The notes beneath the pieces were generated by a model. The model did no database searches. It had not been told where the DNA came from and worked only from the letters and a program-made list of their open reading frames with translations. Source: CAZLFQ01 sp964558975 (GTDB taxonomy: Bacteria; Pseudomonadota; Alphaproteobacteria; Rickettsiales; Midichloriaceae). From it: a stretch of DNA of 64,000 bases. The stretch spans positions 124,001-188,000 of the forward strand of contig CAZLFQ010000001.1 of assembly GCA_964558975.1 (NCBI GenBank), written 5' to 3'. The position numbers and the translations under genes are program-made. The first letter of the stretch is position 1. Every line of letters starts with the position of its first letter. This document shows, piece by piece, positions 1-8,645 of the stretch.

Positions 1-426
1 AACGCATCCACCTTTTAGGTTTGGGAAAATATTTACAATTGCAGGGCGCTTTACATTATGAAGGCTACCCAAAATCATTTTTGACATAACCATCAAAGCA
101 CCTGTGTTTCCCCCAGAAATACATGCATGGGCTTCACCGTTTTTAACAGCTTGAATAGCTTTATACATACTTGAGTCTTTGCCAGTTTTTAGCGCTTTGA
201 TTGGCTGCTCATCGTCTGTAATAGCTTTTGTAGTATGAATTATTTCGATACGATCTTTAAGAACGTTATGTGGCTTTAGAGCATTATTTATTCTGTCTTC
301 ATCGCCAAAAACTTTAAAAGAGATGTCTTTATTTGATTCTATCATCTTAGCAATTGCGTCTACAATACAATGAGGGGCGTTAGCCCCTCCCATTGCATCA
401 ATACTAATGATGATATTCTTGTTCAT
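1..426 (-). CDS. plsX: Phosphate acyltransferase PlsX, 3' end cut by window edge
   Basis: PlsX makes acyl-phosphate from acyl-ACP, the donor for the first acylation of glycerol-3-phosphate in phospholipid synthesis; it is a peripheral cytoplasmic-membrane enzyme. Only the N-terminal 142 residues are in the window. They contain the family hallmark DAMGG (residues 10-14) and the SGGNTGA stretch (about 104-110). The ATG at 426 lies 6 nt after the rpmF stop, and rpmF-plsX is a very common bacterial gene order, so the two are probably co-transcribed. The reading frame is open to position 1. Identity is firm; the C-terminal part is not visible. Confidence 0.93.
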   Translation of the reverse strand, partial: MNKNIIISIDAMGGANAPHCIVDAIAKMIESNKDISFKVFGDEDRINNALKPHNVLKDRIEIIHTTKAITDDEQPIKALKTGKDSSMYKAIQAVKNGEAHACISGGNTGALMVMSKMILGSLHNVKRPAIVNIFPNLKGGCV

Positions 427-432
427 CAGAGT

Positions 433-666
433 TTATTGTGCTGCAGCTTCTGTAGATTGTTCTGAAGCTTCTGTGTTTTTAGCTAATTTTGACTTAGGTT
501 TAAACACTTTTCTTCCATTATATGTGCCATCTTTCAATGAAACTTGGTGAGGAAGTTTAGGTTCGCCGCTTTCTTTATCAAATATGATATTGATTCTGCC
601 TAGAGAGTCATGCGCTCTACGATTGCCCCTTCTTGATGGGCTGGTTTTCCGCTTAGGTACTGCCAT
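433..666 (-). CDS. rpmF: 50S ribosomal protein L32
   Basis: This 77-residue basic protein begins MAVPKRKTSPSRRGNRRAHD, the signature start of L32, a component of the large ribosomal subunit. Alphaproteobacterial L32 is typically about 60 residues; this one carries an extra C-terminal tail rich in Ala, Glu and Ser. It heads the rpmF-plsX unit. A TATAAT hexamer lies about 30 nt upstream on the minus strand, but I found no convincing -35 partner. Confidence 0.96.
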   Translation of the reverse strand: MAVPKRKTSPSRRGNRRAHDSLGRINIIFDKESGEPKLPHQVSLKDGTYNGRKVFKPKSKLAKNTEASEQSTEAAAQ

Positions 667-841
667 TTTGGTTATCCATAGTTAATTATAGCTGGGATAC
701 TACAACAAAAGCTCTGTAAAATCTAGTGATTTATCATTGATATATTGTAGGTAGTATAACCCAATATATTATCTACATCTTAATATTGTTGTAACATTTG
801 TGTGTTATAGTAAGTCACGGAAAAACGTAAAGGGCTGAGAA

Positions 842-1864
842 ATGCAAGAAAAAAGACCAGTATATATCAACTGCTTAGATTTAGATGAAACACTGATAAG
901 ATCTAAAGATTTATTCAGAAGATTTGAAAGTGACATGGCTGAAAAAATAAGTAATACAGATAGTTTAACTAAATTATTTGAAGATTGGTTGAAAAACCAC
1001 TTCCCACAACAGGGTGAGAATCTTGAGAACCTAATTCGTGCTTACGTGATAGATTCGTCTAATAGAAATCTTATAAAAGCTATGAAGCACGCAATGTCTT
1101 TGGGAGATAAATTTGCGTTAGTTACATTTAATAGCTCACTAAACTTTGCAAAGTTTTCTTTGGCTTTAATTGGTTTCACTAAAGAAGAGATCGATCAGAT
1201 TTATATTAGATATAGAGATTCTCACGATGCTCCTGAAAATAAAAATGGCTATATACTAGATGTAGTTAAGCATTTTGGGCTTATTGATGTTATTGAAGCT
1301 GCCGAAAACGATGAAAGTAAATTAACTGATCTAAGATACCCTTTAGTATCACTTGTTGATGATAATCCAGACAATTGCGATGCAGCGGAAGGAGTTGGTA
1401 TCCAAAGTTTTTTTGTTCAAGAAGGTAAGATTGGACATATTAGAGAATATTGCGATTATTTGCATGACAAAAGTAAAGCATATCTAAAAGTTAATCTTCC
1501 AAGTGCTCTTGAGCGTTTTGCGCTAGCTAAATCTCTTATTGAGGATGTGAAACAAGCGCCGTCAATTCAGAGAGATTTAGAAGAGATGTACTCAGGATTA
1601 GAAGAGGCTTTACCTCCGCTATTAAATCCTGTTACCACAAGAGTGCTGAAGAGGTCTTTCACAGCAGGAGGATTACAGTCGGCGTCTACTGATGCTAATA
1701 ACAATTCTTCCACATCTTTAAGCGTTAACCTTCATTGTGTAGATGAAACACTTGATGACCTAGAGCCAGTAGTAAACCTCCACCAAGCCAAAAAACCATG
1801 TTCAGCAAATAAAATGGTCCTTAGAAACAGGGTAGCTAAAGAGAATGAAGGATTATTAATCTAA
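842..1864 (+). CDS. HAD-superfamily-like hydrolase, unknown substrate
   Basis: The 340-residue protein carries a recognisable HAD pattern. Motif I is DLDET (residues 13-17, nucleophile D13 and acid D15). Motif II is a Thr in LVTFNSS (T95). A Lys lies near 134, and an acidic VDDNPDN (172-178) fits motif IV. These are the residues HAD phosphatases use to form and hydrolyse a phospho-aspartate. The last 110 residues are polar, Ser/Asn-rich and look unstructured. There is no signal peptide. It is convergent with recA with one base between the stops. I do not recognise a named subfamily; the substrate is unknown. The start has a purine-rich GGGCTGAGA just upstream. Confidence 0.7.
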   Translation: MQEKRPVYINCLDLDETLIRSKDLFRRFESDMAEKISNTDSLTKLFEDWLKNHFPQQGENLENLIRAYVIDSSNRNLIKAMKHAMSLGDKFALVTFNSSLNFAKFSLALIGFTKEEIDQIYIRYRDSHDAPENKNGYILDVVKHFGLIDVIEAAENDESKLTDLRYPLVSLVDDNPDNCDAAEGVGIQSFFVQEGKIGHIREYCDYLHDKSKAYLKVNLPSALERFALAKSLIEDVKQAPSIQRDLEEMYSGLEEALPPLLNPVTTRVLKRSFTAGGLQSASTDANNNSSTSLSVNLHCVDETLDDLEPVVNLHQAKKPCSANKMVLRNRVAKENEGLLI

Positions 1865-1865
1865 A

Positions 1866-2927
1866 CTAAAAGTTAGCAGCTTCAGCATTATCATTTGTTG
1901 AAGATTCTGCAGCAGGTGGCTCAGAAAGTTTTTCTGAAATCTTAGCATGATTGCTACGGATTTTTTGCTCAATTTCTTCTGTAATTTTCGGATGATCTTT
2001 CAAATACTGCTTTACGTTTTCGCGGCCTTGACCAATACGCTCGCCATTATATGCAAACCATGAGCCAGATTTTTCAATAATTTCAGCTTTAACGCCTAGA
2101 TCGATGATCTCGCCAATTTTAGAAATACCTTCTCCGTAAATGATGTCGAAATCAATTGTTTTAAATGGAGGTGCAACTTTGTTTTTAACCACTTTAACAC
2201 GAGTCTGATTGCCGATGATTTCTTCTTTATCTTTAATTGCGCCAACGCGTCTGATATCTAATCTCACTGAGCAATAGAATTTAAGTGCATTGCCACCAGT
2301 TGTTGTTTCAGGATTACCAAACATTACACCAATTTTCATTCTGATTTGATTGATGAAAATTAAGATAGATTTAGATTTTGAAATAGATGCTGTTAATTTG
2401 CGCAGAGCTTGGCTCATCAAACGGGCTTGTAGACCCATGTGGCTGTCGCCCATTTCGCCTTCAATCTCAGCTTTTGGAACAAGAGCTGCAACGCTGTCAA
2501 CAATCACTAGATCAACTGCGCCAGAGCGAATTAATGTATCTGCAATTTCTAATGCTTGTTCAGCATTGTCTGGTTGAGAGATGATTAAATCTTCAACTTT
2601 GATGCCTAGTTTGCGAGCATAAATTGGATCTAATGCGTGCTCAGCATCAATAAACGCACACACACCACCAGCTTTTTGTGCTTCTGCAATTGCATGCAAT
2701 GTTAGAGTTGTTTTACCTGAGCTTTCAGGGCCATAGATTTCAATTATTCTACCACGTGGTAATCCGCCAACACCAAGTGCCATATCAAGACTAAGAGAGC
2801 CTGTTGAAACTACTTCAACTTTTTCTTGAGATTCTTTTTGGCCAAGTTTCATTATTGAACCTTCGCCGTATTCCTTTTTGATTTGACTTAATGCTGATTG
2901 CAACGCTTTTAATTTCTCGCTAGCCAT
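1866..2927 (-). CDS. recA: Recombinase RecA
   Basis: RecA forms the ATP-dependent filament on single-stranded DNA that drives homologous recombination and, where present, LexA or UmuD self-cleavage. The protein is full length (353 residues). The Walker A motif GPESSGKT is at 66-73, and the sequence is collinear with bacterial RecA throughout (MGDSHMGLQARLMSQALRKL, FINQIRMKIGVMFG, GGNALKFY). AGGGAAA precedes the ATG. I searched the 60-bp upstream gap for the alphaproteobacterial SOS box (GTTC-N7-GTTC) and saw none. A umuDC pair lies 38 kb away in the same window, so RecA-stimulated UmuD cleavage is plausible. Confidence 0.98.
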   Translation of the reverse strand: MASEKLKALQSALSQIKKEYGEGSIMKLGQKESQEKVEVVSTGSLSLDMALGVGGLPRGRIIEIYGPESSGKTTLTLHAIAEAQKAGGVCAFIDAEHALDPIYARKLGIKVEDLIISQPDNAEQALEIADTLIRSGAVDLVIVDSVAALVPKAEIEGEMGDSHMGLQARLMSQALRKLTASISKSKSILIFINQIRMKIGVMFGNPETTTGGNALKFYCSVRLDIRRVGAIKDKEEIIGNQTRVKVVKNKVAPPFKTIDFDIIYGEGISKIGEIIDLGVKAEIIEKSGSWFAYNGERIGQGRENVKQYLKDHPKITEEIEQKIRSNHAKISEKLSEPPAAESSTNDNAEAANF

Positions 2928-2988
2928 ATTATTTCCCTAAAATTTTTAATCATGAAAGCATTCTGAATTAAACCAATTTTATTGCAAG

Positions 2989-3441
2989 TTATTTTCTCTT
3001 AAGGTTAAAAAAATCTTTTAAAAGACTGCCACACTCGTCTATCATAATGCCTCCATACACTTCTGGTTTGTGATGGCAGCTTGACGCATTAAAGACTTTT
3101 GCACCATTCTCAACGCCACCGCCTTTAGGATCAAATGCTCCGAAATATAGTCTTCGAATTCGCGCTAAAGAAATTGCCTGTGCACACATAGGGCATGGTT
3201 CTAATGTTACATATAAGTCACATTCTGTTAATTTATTAGTCTGTAGTTTTTTTGCAGCCTTTGTGATTGCTAGAATTTCGGCATGAAAAGTTGGATTGCA
3301 TTTAGACTCAGTTAGATTATGTGCTTTCGCTATTATCTCATTATTGTACACAACAACCGCACCAACAGGGACTTCATCTAGTTTTGCGGCTTTTTTAGCC
3401 ACTTCTAACGCTTCGATCATGTACTTGTTGTTGAAGTTCAT
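2989..3441 (-). CDS. tadA: tRNA-specific adenosine deaminase TadA
   Basis: TadA converts the wobble A34 of tRNA-Arg(ACG) to inosine. The 150-residue protein has both zinc-site motifs of the cytidine/deoxycytidylate deaminase fold: HAE (H53, proton-shuttle E55) and PCPMC (C83, C86). Length is normal for the family. It is divergent from dacB across a 53-bp AT-rich gap. Other cytidine-deaminase-fold enzymes are possible, but the VPVGAVVV and EPCPMCAQAI segments are typical of TadA. Confidence 0.93.
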   Translation of the reverse strand: MNFNNKYMIEALEVAKKAAKLDEVPVGAVVVYNNEIIAKAHNLTESKCNPTFHAEILAITKAAKKLQTNKLTECDLYVTLEPCPMCAQAISLARIRRLYFGAFDPKGGGVENGAKVFNASSCHHKPEVYGGIMIDECGSLLKDFFNLKRK

Positions 3442-3458
3442 TTGCTATATAATCATGC

Positions 3459-3486
3459 TTGTTCACCACAATTATAATTTTATAAT
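3459..3486 (+). promoter_or_regulatory. Putative promoter of dacB
   Basis: TTGTTC (3459-3464), a 16-nt spacer and TATAAT (3481-3486). A second TATAAT at 3473-3478 forms an 8-bp inverted repeat with the first. The downstream hexamer leaves only 8 nt before the dacB ATG, so transcription from it would give a nearly leaderless message. AT-rich context lowers confidence. Confidence 0.35.
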
Positions 3487-3494
3487 TAGCCAAA

Positions 3495-4847
3495 ATGAAG
3501 CACTTATTTTTATTATTATGTTTGTTTGTAAATGTCGCCTATGCGAGTGACTTGCCGACTGGAAGTTTATTTGCTGCTAAAGTTATAGATTTAGAAACTG
3601 ATGAAGTGATATTTGAGAAGCAGCCAGATACTTTGCTTATCCCTGCGAGTAGCCAGAAAATTGTAACTTTATATTCAGCGCTTAGGTTGATTGATGTGGA
3701 TGATACTTTTAAGACGTCGTTATATACTGACGGTAATATCAAAGAGGGGAAGATCAACGGCAACCTATACTTTAAGTTCAGTGGTGACCCTGAGTTTACT
3801 GCAGAGAAATTAGAAAGAATGATTGAAACACTAAGGGTATTGAAAGTGAATTCAATTACAAAAGATATAATTATAGATGACTCAGAATACGATGATGAGT
3901 TTTTCGGGCATGGTTGGCCAAGCGATCAAACCAAATTTTGTTATTCAGCACCAATTTCAGCAATCATGCTAGACAGGAATTGCTATAGAGTTTCTGTTCA
4001 TAAAACTGCAAAAGCTGCAGATTTTACACTTGAGCAATTTCCATCATTTGCAAAAATTATTAATAAAGCAAAAATGACAGAGATGAGCAATCTTTGTGAG
4101 TTTGAGCTAAGAGCATTCGGTGATAATAGCTACATTTTGGATGGTTGTTACCAACACAAAGATTTGCCAGAAGATTTAAATATAGCAATGCAGAACCCAA
4201 GAAAAAATGCGTTAGAAACTATCCACTATATTTTAAAAGCTAAGAAAGTTTCTTTTAAGGGTATTAAAATAGGTAACACTCCGTCTGGTGCAAAGGAATT
4301 GGCATATTATAAATCACGACCAATAAGGCGTTTGCTTAAAGATATGACTAAAGATTCAGATAATTTTGTAAGTGAAGCTATATTCAAACGAATAAGTGCT
4401 AAGAATACTGATTATGCAGGTGGCTGGAAAAACAGCTCAAAGCTAGTTACTGATTTATTAGTTAAGGATTTGGAAATCAATAGATCAAATATCAATGTAA
4501 GAGATGGCTCAGGAATTTCTCGCAAGGATTTAATCTCGCCAAATGTTTTTGTTAAATTACTAAAATCAGCTTATTCAAAAGATGATGTGAAAAATACTTT
4601 TGTTGAGTCTTTGCCGATTGCTGGAGTTGATGGAACATTGAAGAATAGGTTTAAAGATACGCATCTTGAAAAAGTATTGGTAGCAAAAACAGGCACAATA
4701 GATAATGTATCTACATTATCAGGTTATGCGTTTATGCCATCAGGTAAAAAATATGCTTTTAGTTTGATGACAAATAATTCTTTAGATTCTATAGATAAAA
4801 TTAAGAAATATGAGGAAGAATTACTCCTAAGCCTATTGACTAATTAG
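3495..4847 (+). CDS. dacB: D-alanyl-D-alanine carboxypeptidase/endopeptidase, PBP4 family (S13)
   Basis: This periplasmic peptidoglycan hydrolase trims D-Ala from stem peptides or cuts cross-links. A signal peptide (MKHLFLLLCLFVNVAYA) is followed by the three penicillin-binding motifs in order: SSQK (S52-x-x-K55), SDN (288-290) and KTG (398-400). The long insertion between the first and second motifs is the S13/PBP4 arrangement. Length of 450 residues is close to other PBP4 proteins. Its presence indicates that the organism makes and remodels peptidoglycan. Confidence 0.93.
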   Translation: MKHLFLLLCLFVNVAYASDLPTGSLFAAKVIDLETDEVIFEKQPDTLLIPASSQKIVTLYSALRLIDVDDTFKTSLYTDGNIKEGKINGNLYFKFSGDPEFTAEKLERMIETLRVLKVNSITKDIIIDDSEYDDEFFGHGWPSDQTKFCYSAPISAIMLDRNCYRVSVHKTAKAADFTLEQFPSFAKIINKAKMTEMSNLCEFELRAFGDNSYILDGCYQHKDLPEDLNIAMQNPRKNALETIHYILKAKKVSFKGIKIGNTPSGAKELAYYKSRPIRRLLKDMTKDSDNFVSEAIFKRISAKNTDYAGGWKNSSKLVTDLLVKDLEINRSNINVRDGSGISRKDLISPNVFVKLLKSAYSKDDVKNTFVESLPIAGVDGTLKNRFKDTHLEKVLVAKTGTIDNVSTLSGYAFMPSGKKYAFSLMTNNSLDSIDKIKKYEEELLLSLLTN

Positions 4848-4891
4848 GCGTTTGTTAATATCTTGTTCTCTAAATGTTATTATGAATAAAG

Positions 4892-6046
4892 TTGGAAGTG
4901 AGCGATAACGAAACCCCAGACCAGACTCTTCTAGATATTATCGATGATTACCAAGAGTTTGCTTCTTTTACGTGTCCAATACCTCCTAATAGCTCTAGTG
5001 AAGACCTCATAGTTTCCTTTTATTTACATAACCAAACTCCAGTTTTTCCAGTAGACGGTTTTTTTCAGCATGATAAGTGTTTAGTTGGCTTAGATGATTA
5101 TCCACATAACAAGCCTGTAACAGTTGACCATAAGTCATATTATAAAATTGTATTAACAGTAGAGTTTCTAACGGCATTAACTGCTGCTGTAGTGGTTAAT
5201 TCTAGACTTTTAGGTGTTATTGGTGGGTCTGTCATAGGTGCATTAGCTAGTTTTGGAATATCGCAACACTATGAAAATGATGAATTAGTAGATTCTTACT
5301 TACATAGTTTTGGAAAGTTTTCACAAGGCTTTCTCAAGCATGCTACATTCTATGAAATTGCAACGCATCCTTTAGGAAGAGATATTTTTAAAAAACATGT
5401 CTTACCTAATGTAGCCGACTATAAATTAAAGTATTTACTAGACATCTTATACTTTGCCGGTGGAAATGTCGTTGCTAATTGGGTTGCAGACTCACTTATT
5501 GATGTTCAAAACGAACTTATCCTTGATAAAGACTGTGAGAAGGTAAAAATTCCGTTAGAGCCATTTATAAAAAAGAAAATGCCATTTACTGTTGGTAAAA
5601 GAATTATAAAAGAAATAGCAAAAGATGGGGCAATATTTAGCGTTATAAATTTTGAGGAGCCTGCTTCTCTTATATCAGAGGCTCATAGTAAAGGAGAGAT
5701 GTATCTGCAGTTTAGAACTCTGCAGAGCGTTGATGATCCAAGCATTAAGTTTGTAAGAACTCATGGTTATGAATTAGCAGATAGTAGTACCATTCCTTCA
5801 TTAATTGGTCATTTTTCAGCTAATGCACTCGTAACAACTTGGTATAATGGATTTAATTCTACCATGCTTAAAAATGTGTTTTTACACTCTGTGTTCAAAT
5901 ATGTGCCAGAAGTAATTTCTACATGTGCTATAATTTATTTTAAGTCAGATTACCCTGCTAGGCATCCGTTTATATTCAAATACTCCACAATTTTAATCAC
6001 TACAGGATCATATATGTTGGGGAAGTATATGTTCCCTAATAATTAA
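4892..6046 (+). CDS. Hypothetical membrane-associated protein
   Basis: Unrecognised 384-residue protein. The N-terminal 80 residues are acidic and polar. A long hydrophobic stretch (about 86-124, rich in Ala, Gly and Val) could be one or two membrane helices, and further hydrophobic segments lie in the last 70 residues. The start is uncertain: the reading frame opens only at TTG (4892) or GTG (4898). An ATG at 4882 lies in another frame and stops after eight codons, so either a non-ATG start is used or a single-base change has cut off an original ATG. It stands alone between dacB and the folD operon. Confidence 0.6.
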   Translation: MEVSDNETPDQTLLDIIDDYQEFASFTCPIPPNSSSEDLIVSFYLHNQTPVFPVDGFFQHDKCLVGLDDYPHNKPVTVDHKSYYKIVLTVEFLTALTAAVVVNSRLLGVIGGSVIGALASFGISQHYENDELVDSYLHSFGKFSQGFLKHATFYEIATHPLGRDIFKKHVLPNVADYKLKYLLDILYFAGGNVVANWVADSLIDVQNELILDKDCEKVKIPLEPFIKKKMPFTVGKRIIKEIAKDGAIFSVINFEEPASLISEAHSKGEMYLQFRTLQSVDDPSIKFVRTHGYELADSSTIPSLIGHFSANALVTTWYNGFNSTMLKNVFLHSVFKYVPEVISTCAIIYFKSDYPARHPFIFKYSTILITTGSYMLGKYMFPNN

Positions 6047-6177
6047 ATATGTTGAAACTGCTAAAAAAGATCATAAAGCGCGTGATAACCAAGTGCAGTT
6101 AGCAAGATAATTTTACTTAGAACTTCCGTTTTTTGCTAAATAGTACTATATTAAAGGCAAAAGGTATTGTGTAGCGG

Positions 6178-7041
6178 ATGACAGCAATAATTATAGATGG
6201 TAAAGAAATAGCAAAAAATCTCTGTGCTGAGTTAAGTAAGACGGTACAGTTATTAAAAGCTAAACATAACACCACCCCTGGGTTAGCAGTAGTGTTGGTT
6301 GGTGATGATCCTGCGAGTCATGTATACGTAAAAAACAAGATTATAAAAGCTAAAGAAGTTGGCATTAATATTTTTGATTTTGTCATGCCAGCCGCAACTT
6401 CATTAAGAATAATCAAAGCTAAAATTGAGAATCTAAATAATGATATGAAGGTGCACGGACTTCTAGTCCAGCTTCCTTTGCCGCAAGGAATAGATCAATA
6501 TGAAGTGATAGATACAATTGATCCTGCAAAAGACGTTGATGGTTTTACAACTAGGAATATTGGGTTGCTGCATTCATCAAGAGAATGTCTTGAACCTAGT
6601 ACGCCCCAAGGATGTTTGAAACTAATAAAAAGTGTGATGGGCGAAGATCTGTCTGGAAAAAAGGCAGTAGTTGTTGGTAGGTCAATAATAGTTGGCAGGC
6701 CAATGGCGACTATGTTGCTCAGAGAGAACTGTACAGTCACAACACTTCACAGCAAGTCTTACAATATTGCTGAAGAGTGTAAGACCGCAGATATTCTTAT
6801 TGCTGCGACAGGACAAAAGGAAATGATTACTGCAGATTTGATAAAACCCGGCGCCTGTGTTATTGATATTGGGATTACGCGTCATGAAGGAAAACTTTAT
6901 GGCGATGTTAAGTTTGACGAGGTAAAAGAAGTTGCTGGGTTTATCACTCCAGTTCCAGGTGGAGTAGGGCCAATGACAATTGCTTGTATGTTAAGCAACA
7001 CTGTTAAGGCTGCATGTATTCAAAAGAAAATTAAGTTATGA
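6178..7041 (+). CDS. folD: Bifunctional methylenetetrahydrofolate dehydrogenase/cyclohydrolase
   Basis: FolD interconverts 5,10-methylene-THF and 10-formyl-THF for purine and formyl-Met synthesis. Family landmarks: GDDPASHVYVKNK (with the catalytic Tyr and Lys), QLPLPQGID, DPAKDVDGF, the NADP-binding VVVGRSIIVGRPMA, and the C-terminal TPVPGGVGPMT. At 287 residues it is full length. Its stop overlaps the start of the next gene by 4 nt, so it opens a tightly packed operon. Confidence 0.97.
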   Translation: MTAIIIDGKEIAKNLCAELSKTVQLLKAKHNTTPGLAVVLVGDDPASHVYVKNKIIKAKEVGINIFDFVMPAATSLRIIKAKIENLNNDMKVHGLLVQLPLPQGIDQYEVIDTIDPAKDVDGFTTRNIGLLHSSRECLEPSTPQGCLKLIKSVMGEDLSGKKAVVVGRSIIVGRPMATMLLRENCTVTTLHSKSYNIAEECKTADILIAATGQKEMITADLIKPGACVIDIGITRHEGKLYGDVKFDEVKEVAGFITPVPGGVGPMTIACMLSNTVKAACIQKKIKL

Positions 7042-7901
7042 TTAAAAATACTATAAAGTTTTTTAAATGTGTTGGAGTTAGCGTCAATGATCTTATCATG
7101 CATGATGGGGTTGAGCACGCTGGTTATTTATCATTTCTTATAATGCTTACCATATTCCCATTTTTAGTTTTCTTTATGGCGACTGTTGGATTTGTTGGAA
7201 ATGAGTTTCTTGGCAATCAACTAGTAAATCTAATATTGGACAGTAATTGGGCGCAGTTTATAGATGCACTTAAACCAAGGATCATTGAAATTACATCAAG
7301 CCCTCCACAAGGGTTGTTAACGATTGCTATCGTCAGTGCTATTTGGACAGCTTCTTCAATATTTGAAGCCTTGAGAACTATATTAAATAAAGCTTACAGG
7401 GTAACATCTACGCCAATGTATTTGTGGAGAAGATTAGTAAGTTTCTTTGAGTTTTTTATTGCAGTTATCATAATAATTTGCTTTTTAGTTAGCCTGATAG
7501 TTTTGCCTTGGATATGGAATTACATAGATAGTATGTTCCATATCAATAATTATACGTTTCTTGCATTCTTCTCGCCAGAAAGTGAGAATTTTAGATATAT
7601 ACTTTTACTAAGTTTTGGGATGCTACTAATTTGCTTCTCTTATTATTCTTTGCCTAATAAAAAACAAAGCTTAAGAAAGAGTTTCCCTGGTGCTTTAACT
7701 GTTCTAATTGGATGGACTTTGTTTACTTGGGTCTTTAAATACTATGTTGCAAATTTCCCTCAGGTTAATCTGATTTATGGCAGTATTGCTGGTATCATTA
7801 TTGCTTTGCTCTATTTTTACGTTTGCAGTATAATATACATCTTCGGAGCAGAGTTTAATTATCAACTCGAAATTACATTTGGAAGAAAGAAGAAAAAATG
7901 A
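7038..7901 (+). CDS. YihY/BrkB family inner-membrane protein
   Basis: This 287-residue protein has about six hydrophobic helices and the YihY/BrkB pattern: an N-terminal FLIMLTIFPFLVF helix, a central SAIWTASSIFEALRTILNKAYRV segment, and a C-terminal GSIAGIIIALLYFYVCSIIYIFGAEFN. The family was once called ribonuclease BN, but its members are membrane proteins whose role is not settled; recent proposals link YhdP/YihY-type proteins to envelope lipid handling. It overlaps folD and kdsB by 4 nt on each side (ATGA), implying translational coupling. Confidence 0.88.
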   Translation: MIKNTIKFFKCVGVSVNDLIMHDGVEHAGYLSFLIMLTIFPFLVFFMATVGFVGNEFLGNQLVNLILDSNWAQFIDALKPRIIEITSSPPQGLLTIAIVSAIWTASSIFEALRTILNKAYRVTSTPMYLWRRLVSFFEFFIAVIIIICFLVSLIVLPWIWNYIDSMFHINNYTFLAFFSPESENFRYILLLSFGMLLICFSYYSLPNKKQSLRKSFPGALTVLIGWTLFTWVFKYYVANFPQVNLIYGSIAGIIIALLYFYVCSIIYIFGAEFNYQLEITFGRKKKK

Positions 7902-8626
7902 GTAATACAGCTATTTTTATACCAGCACGTTTAGGTGCAACAAGACTACCAAATAAACCATTAGCTGATATTGGCGGCAAGCCAATGCTAATACATGTTG
8001 CTGAAAAGGCACGTGATGCAAAAGTGGGGGAGGTTTACATAACATGTCCAGACCAAGAGTTGGTAGAGCTTGCAGCAAAATATGGATTTAAAGCCATTCT
8101 TACTCCACATGAAATCAATACTGGAACAGATAGAATTTATGCAGCATATAAAGCTTGTGGAAAAGAATATGATTATATCGTAAATCTCCAGGGTGATATT
8201 CCATTAATCAGCCCGAATACAATCAAGCATGCAGTTGAAATTCTTCAAGCATCAAACGATGATATTTCGACAATAGCAACATTGATGGAAGATGAGAGCG
8301 AGAAAACAAATCCAAACGTTGTAAAAGCAATAATCGCAATTAATGGCAGAGCTTTGTATTTTACTCGCACATCAAATTCTCCTCATGGTGATGGAGAAAT
8401 GTATCATCATGTTGGAATTTATGTTTATAGAAAAGATGCATTAAATAAGTTCGTTCAGCTAAAACAGACACCTCTTGAATTAAGAGAAAGATTAGAACAG
8501 CTACGCGCACTTGAAAATGGTATGACCATAAGAATTGGCGTTGTTAAAGATGTTGCACTTGGTGTTGATACACCTGATGATTTAGAAAAAATAAGAGGTA
8601 TTTATTCTAAATCAAACTCAAAATAG
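7898..8626 (+). CDS. kdsB: 3-deoxy-manno-octulosonate cytidylyltransferase
   Basis: KdsB activates Kdo as CMP-Kdo for the LPS inner core. The N-terminus IFIPARLGATRLPNKPLADIGGKPMLIHV contains the nucleotide-binding R-x-x-S/T-R-LP-x-K-P motif, followed by LQGDIP and YHHVGIYVYRK, all characteristic. The 242-residue length is normal. Together with lptD and lptG in this window it shows that the outer membrane carries Kdo-containing LPS. Confidence 0.96.
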   Translation: MSNTAIFIPARLGATRLPNKPLADIGGKPMLIHVAEKARDAKVGEVYITCPDQELVELAAKYGFKAILTPHEINTGTDRIYAAYKACGKEYDYIVNLQGDIPLISPNTIKHAVEILQASNDDISTIATLMEDESEKTNPNVVKAIIAINGRALYFTRTSNSPHGDGEMYHHVGIYVYRKDALNKFVQLKQTPLELRERLEQLRALENGMTIRIGVVKDVALGVDTPDDLEKIRGIYSKSNSK

Positions 8627-8645
8627 TGGTGTAAAAACAGTCTAT

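Noticed and set aside
2350..2584. Two plus-strand open frames inside recA
   Set aside because: They lie opposite a fully conserved gene and show no coding features of their own.
2928..2988. Possible SOS box upstream of recA
   Set aside because: No GTTC-N7-GTTC or related LexA motif is present in the gap.
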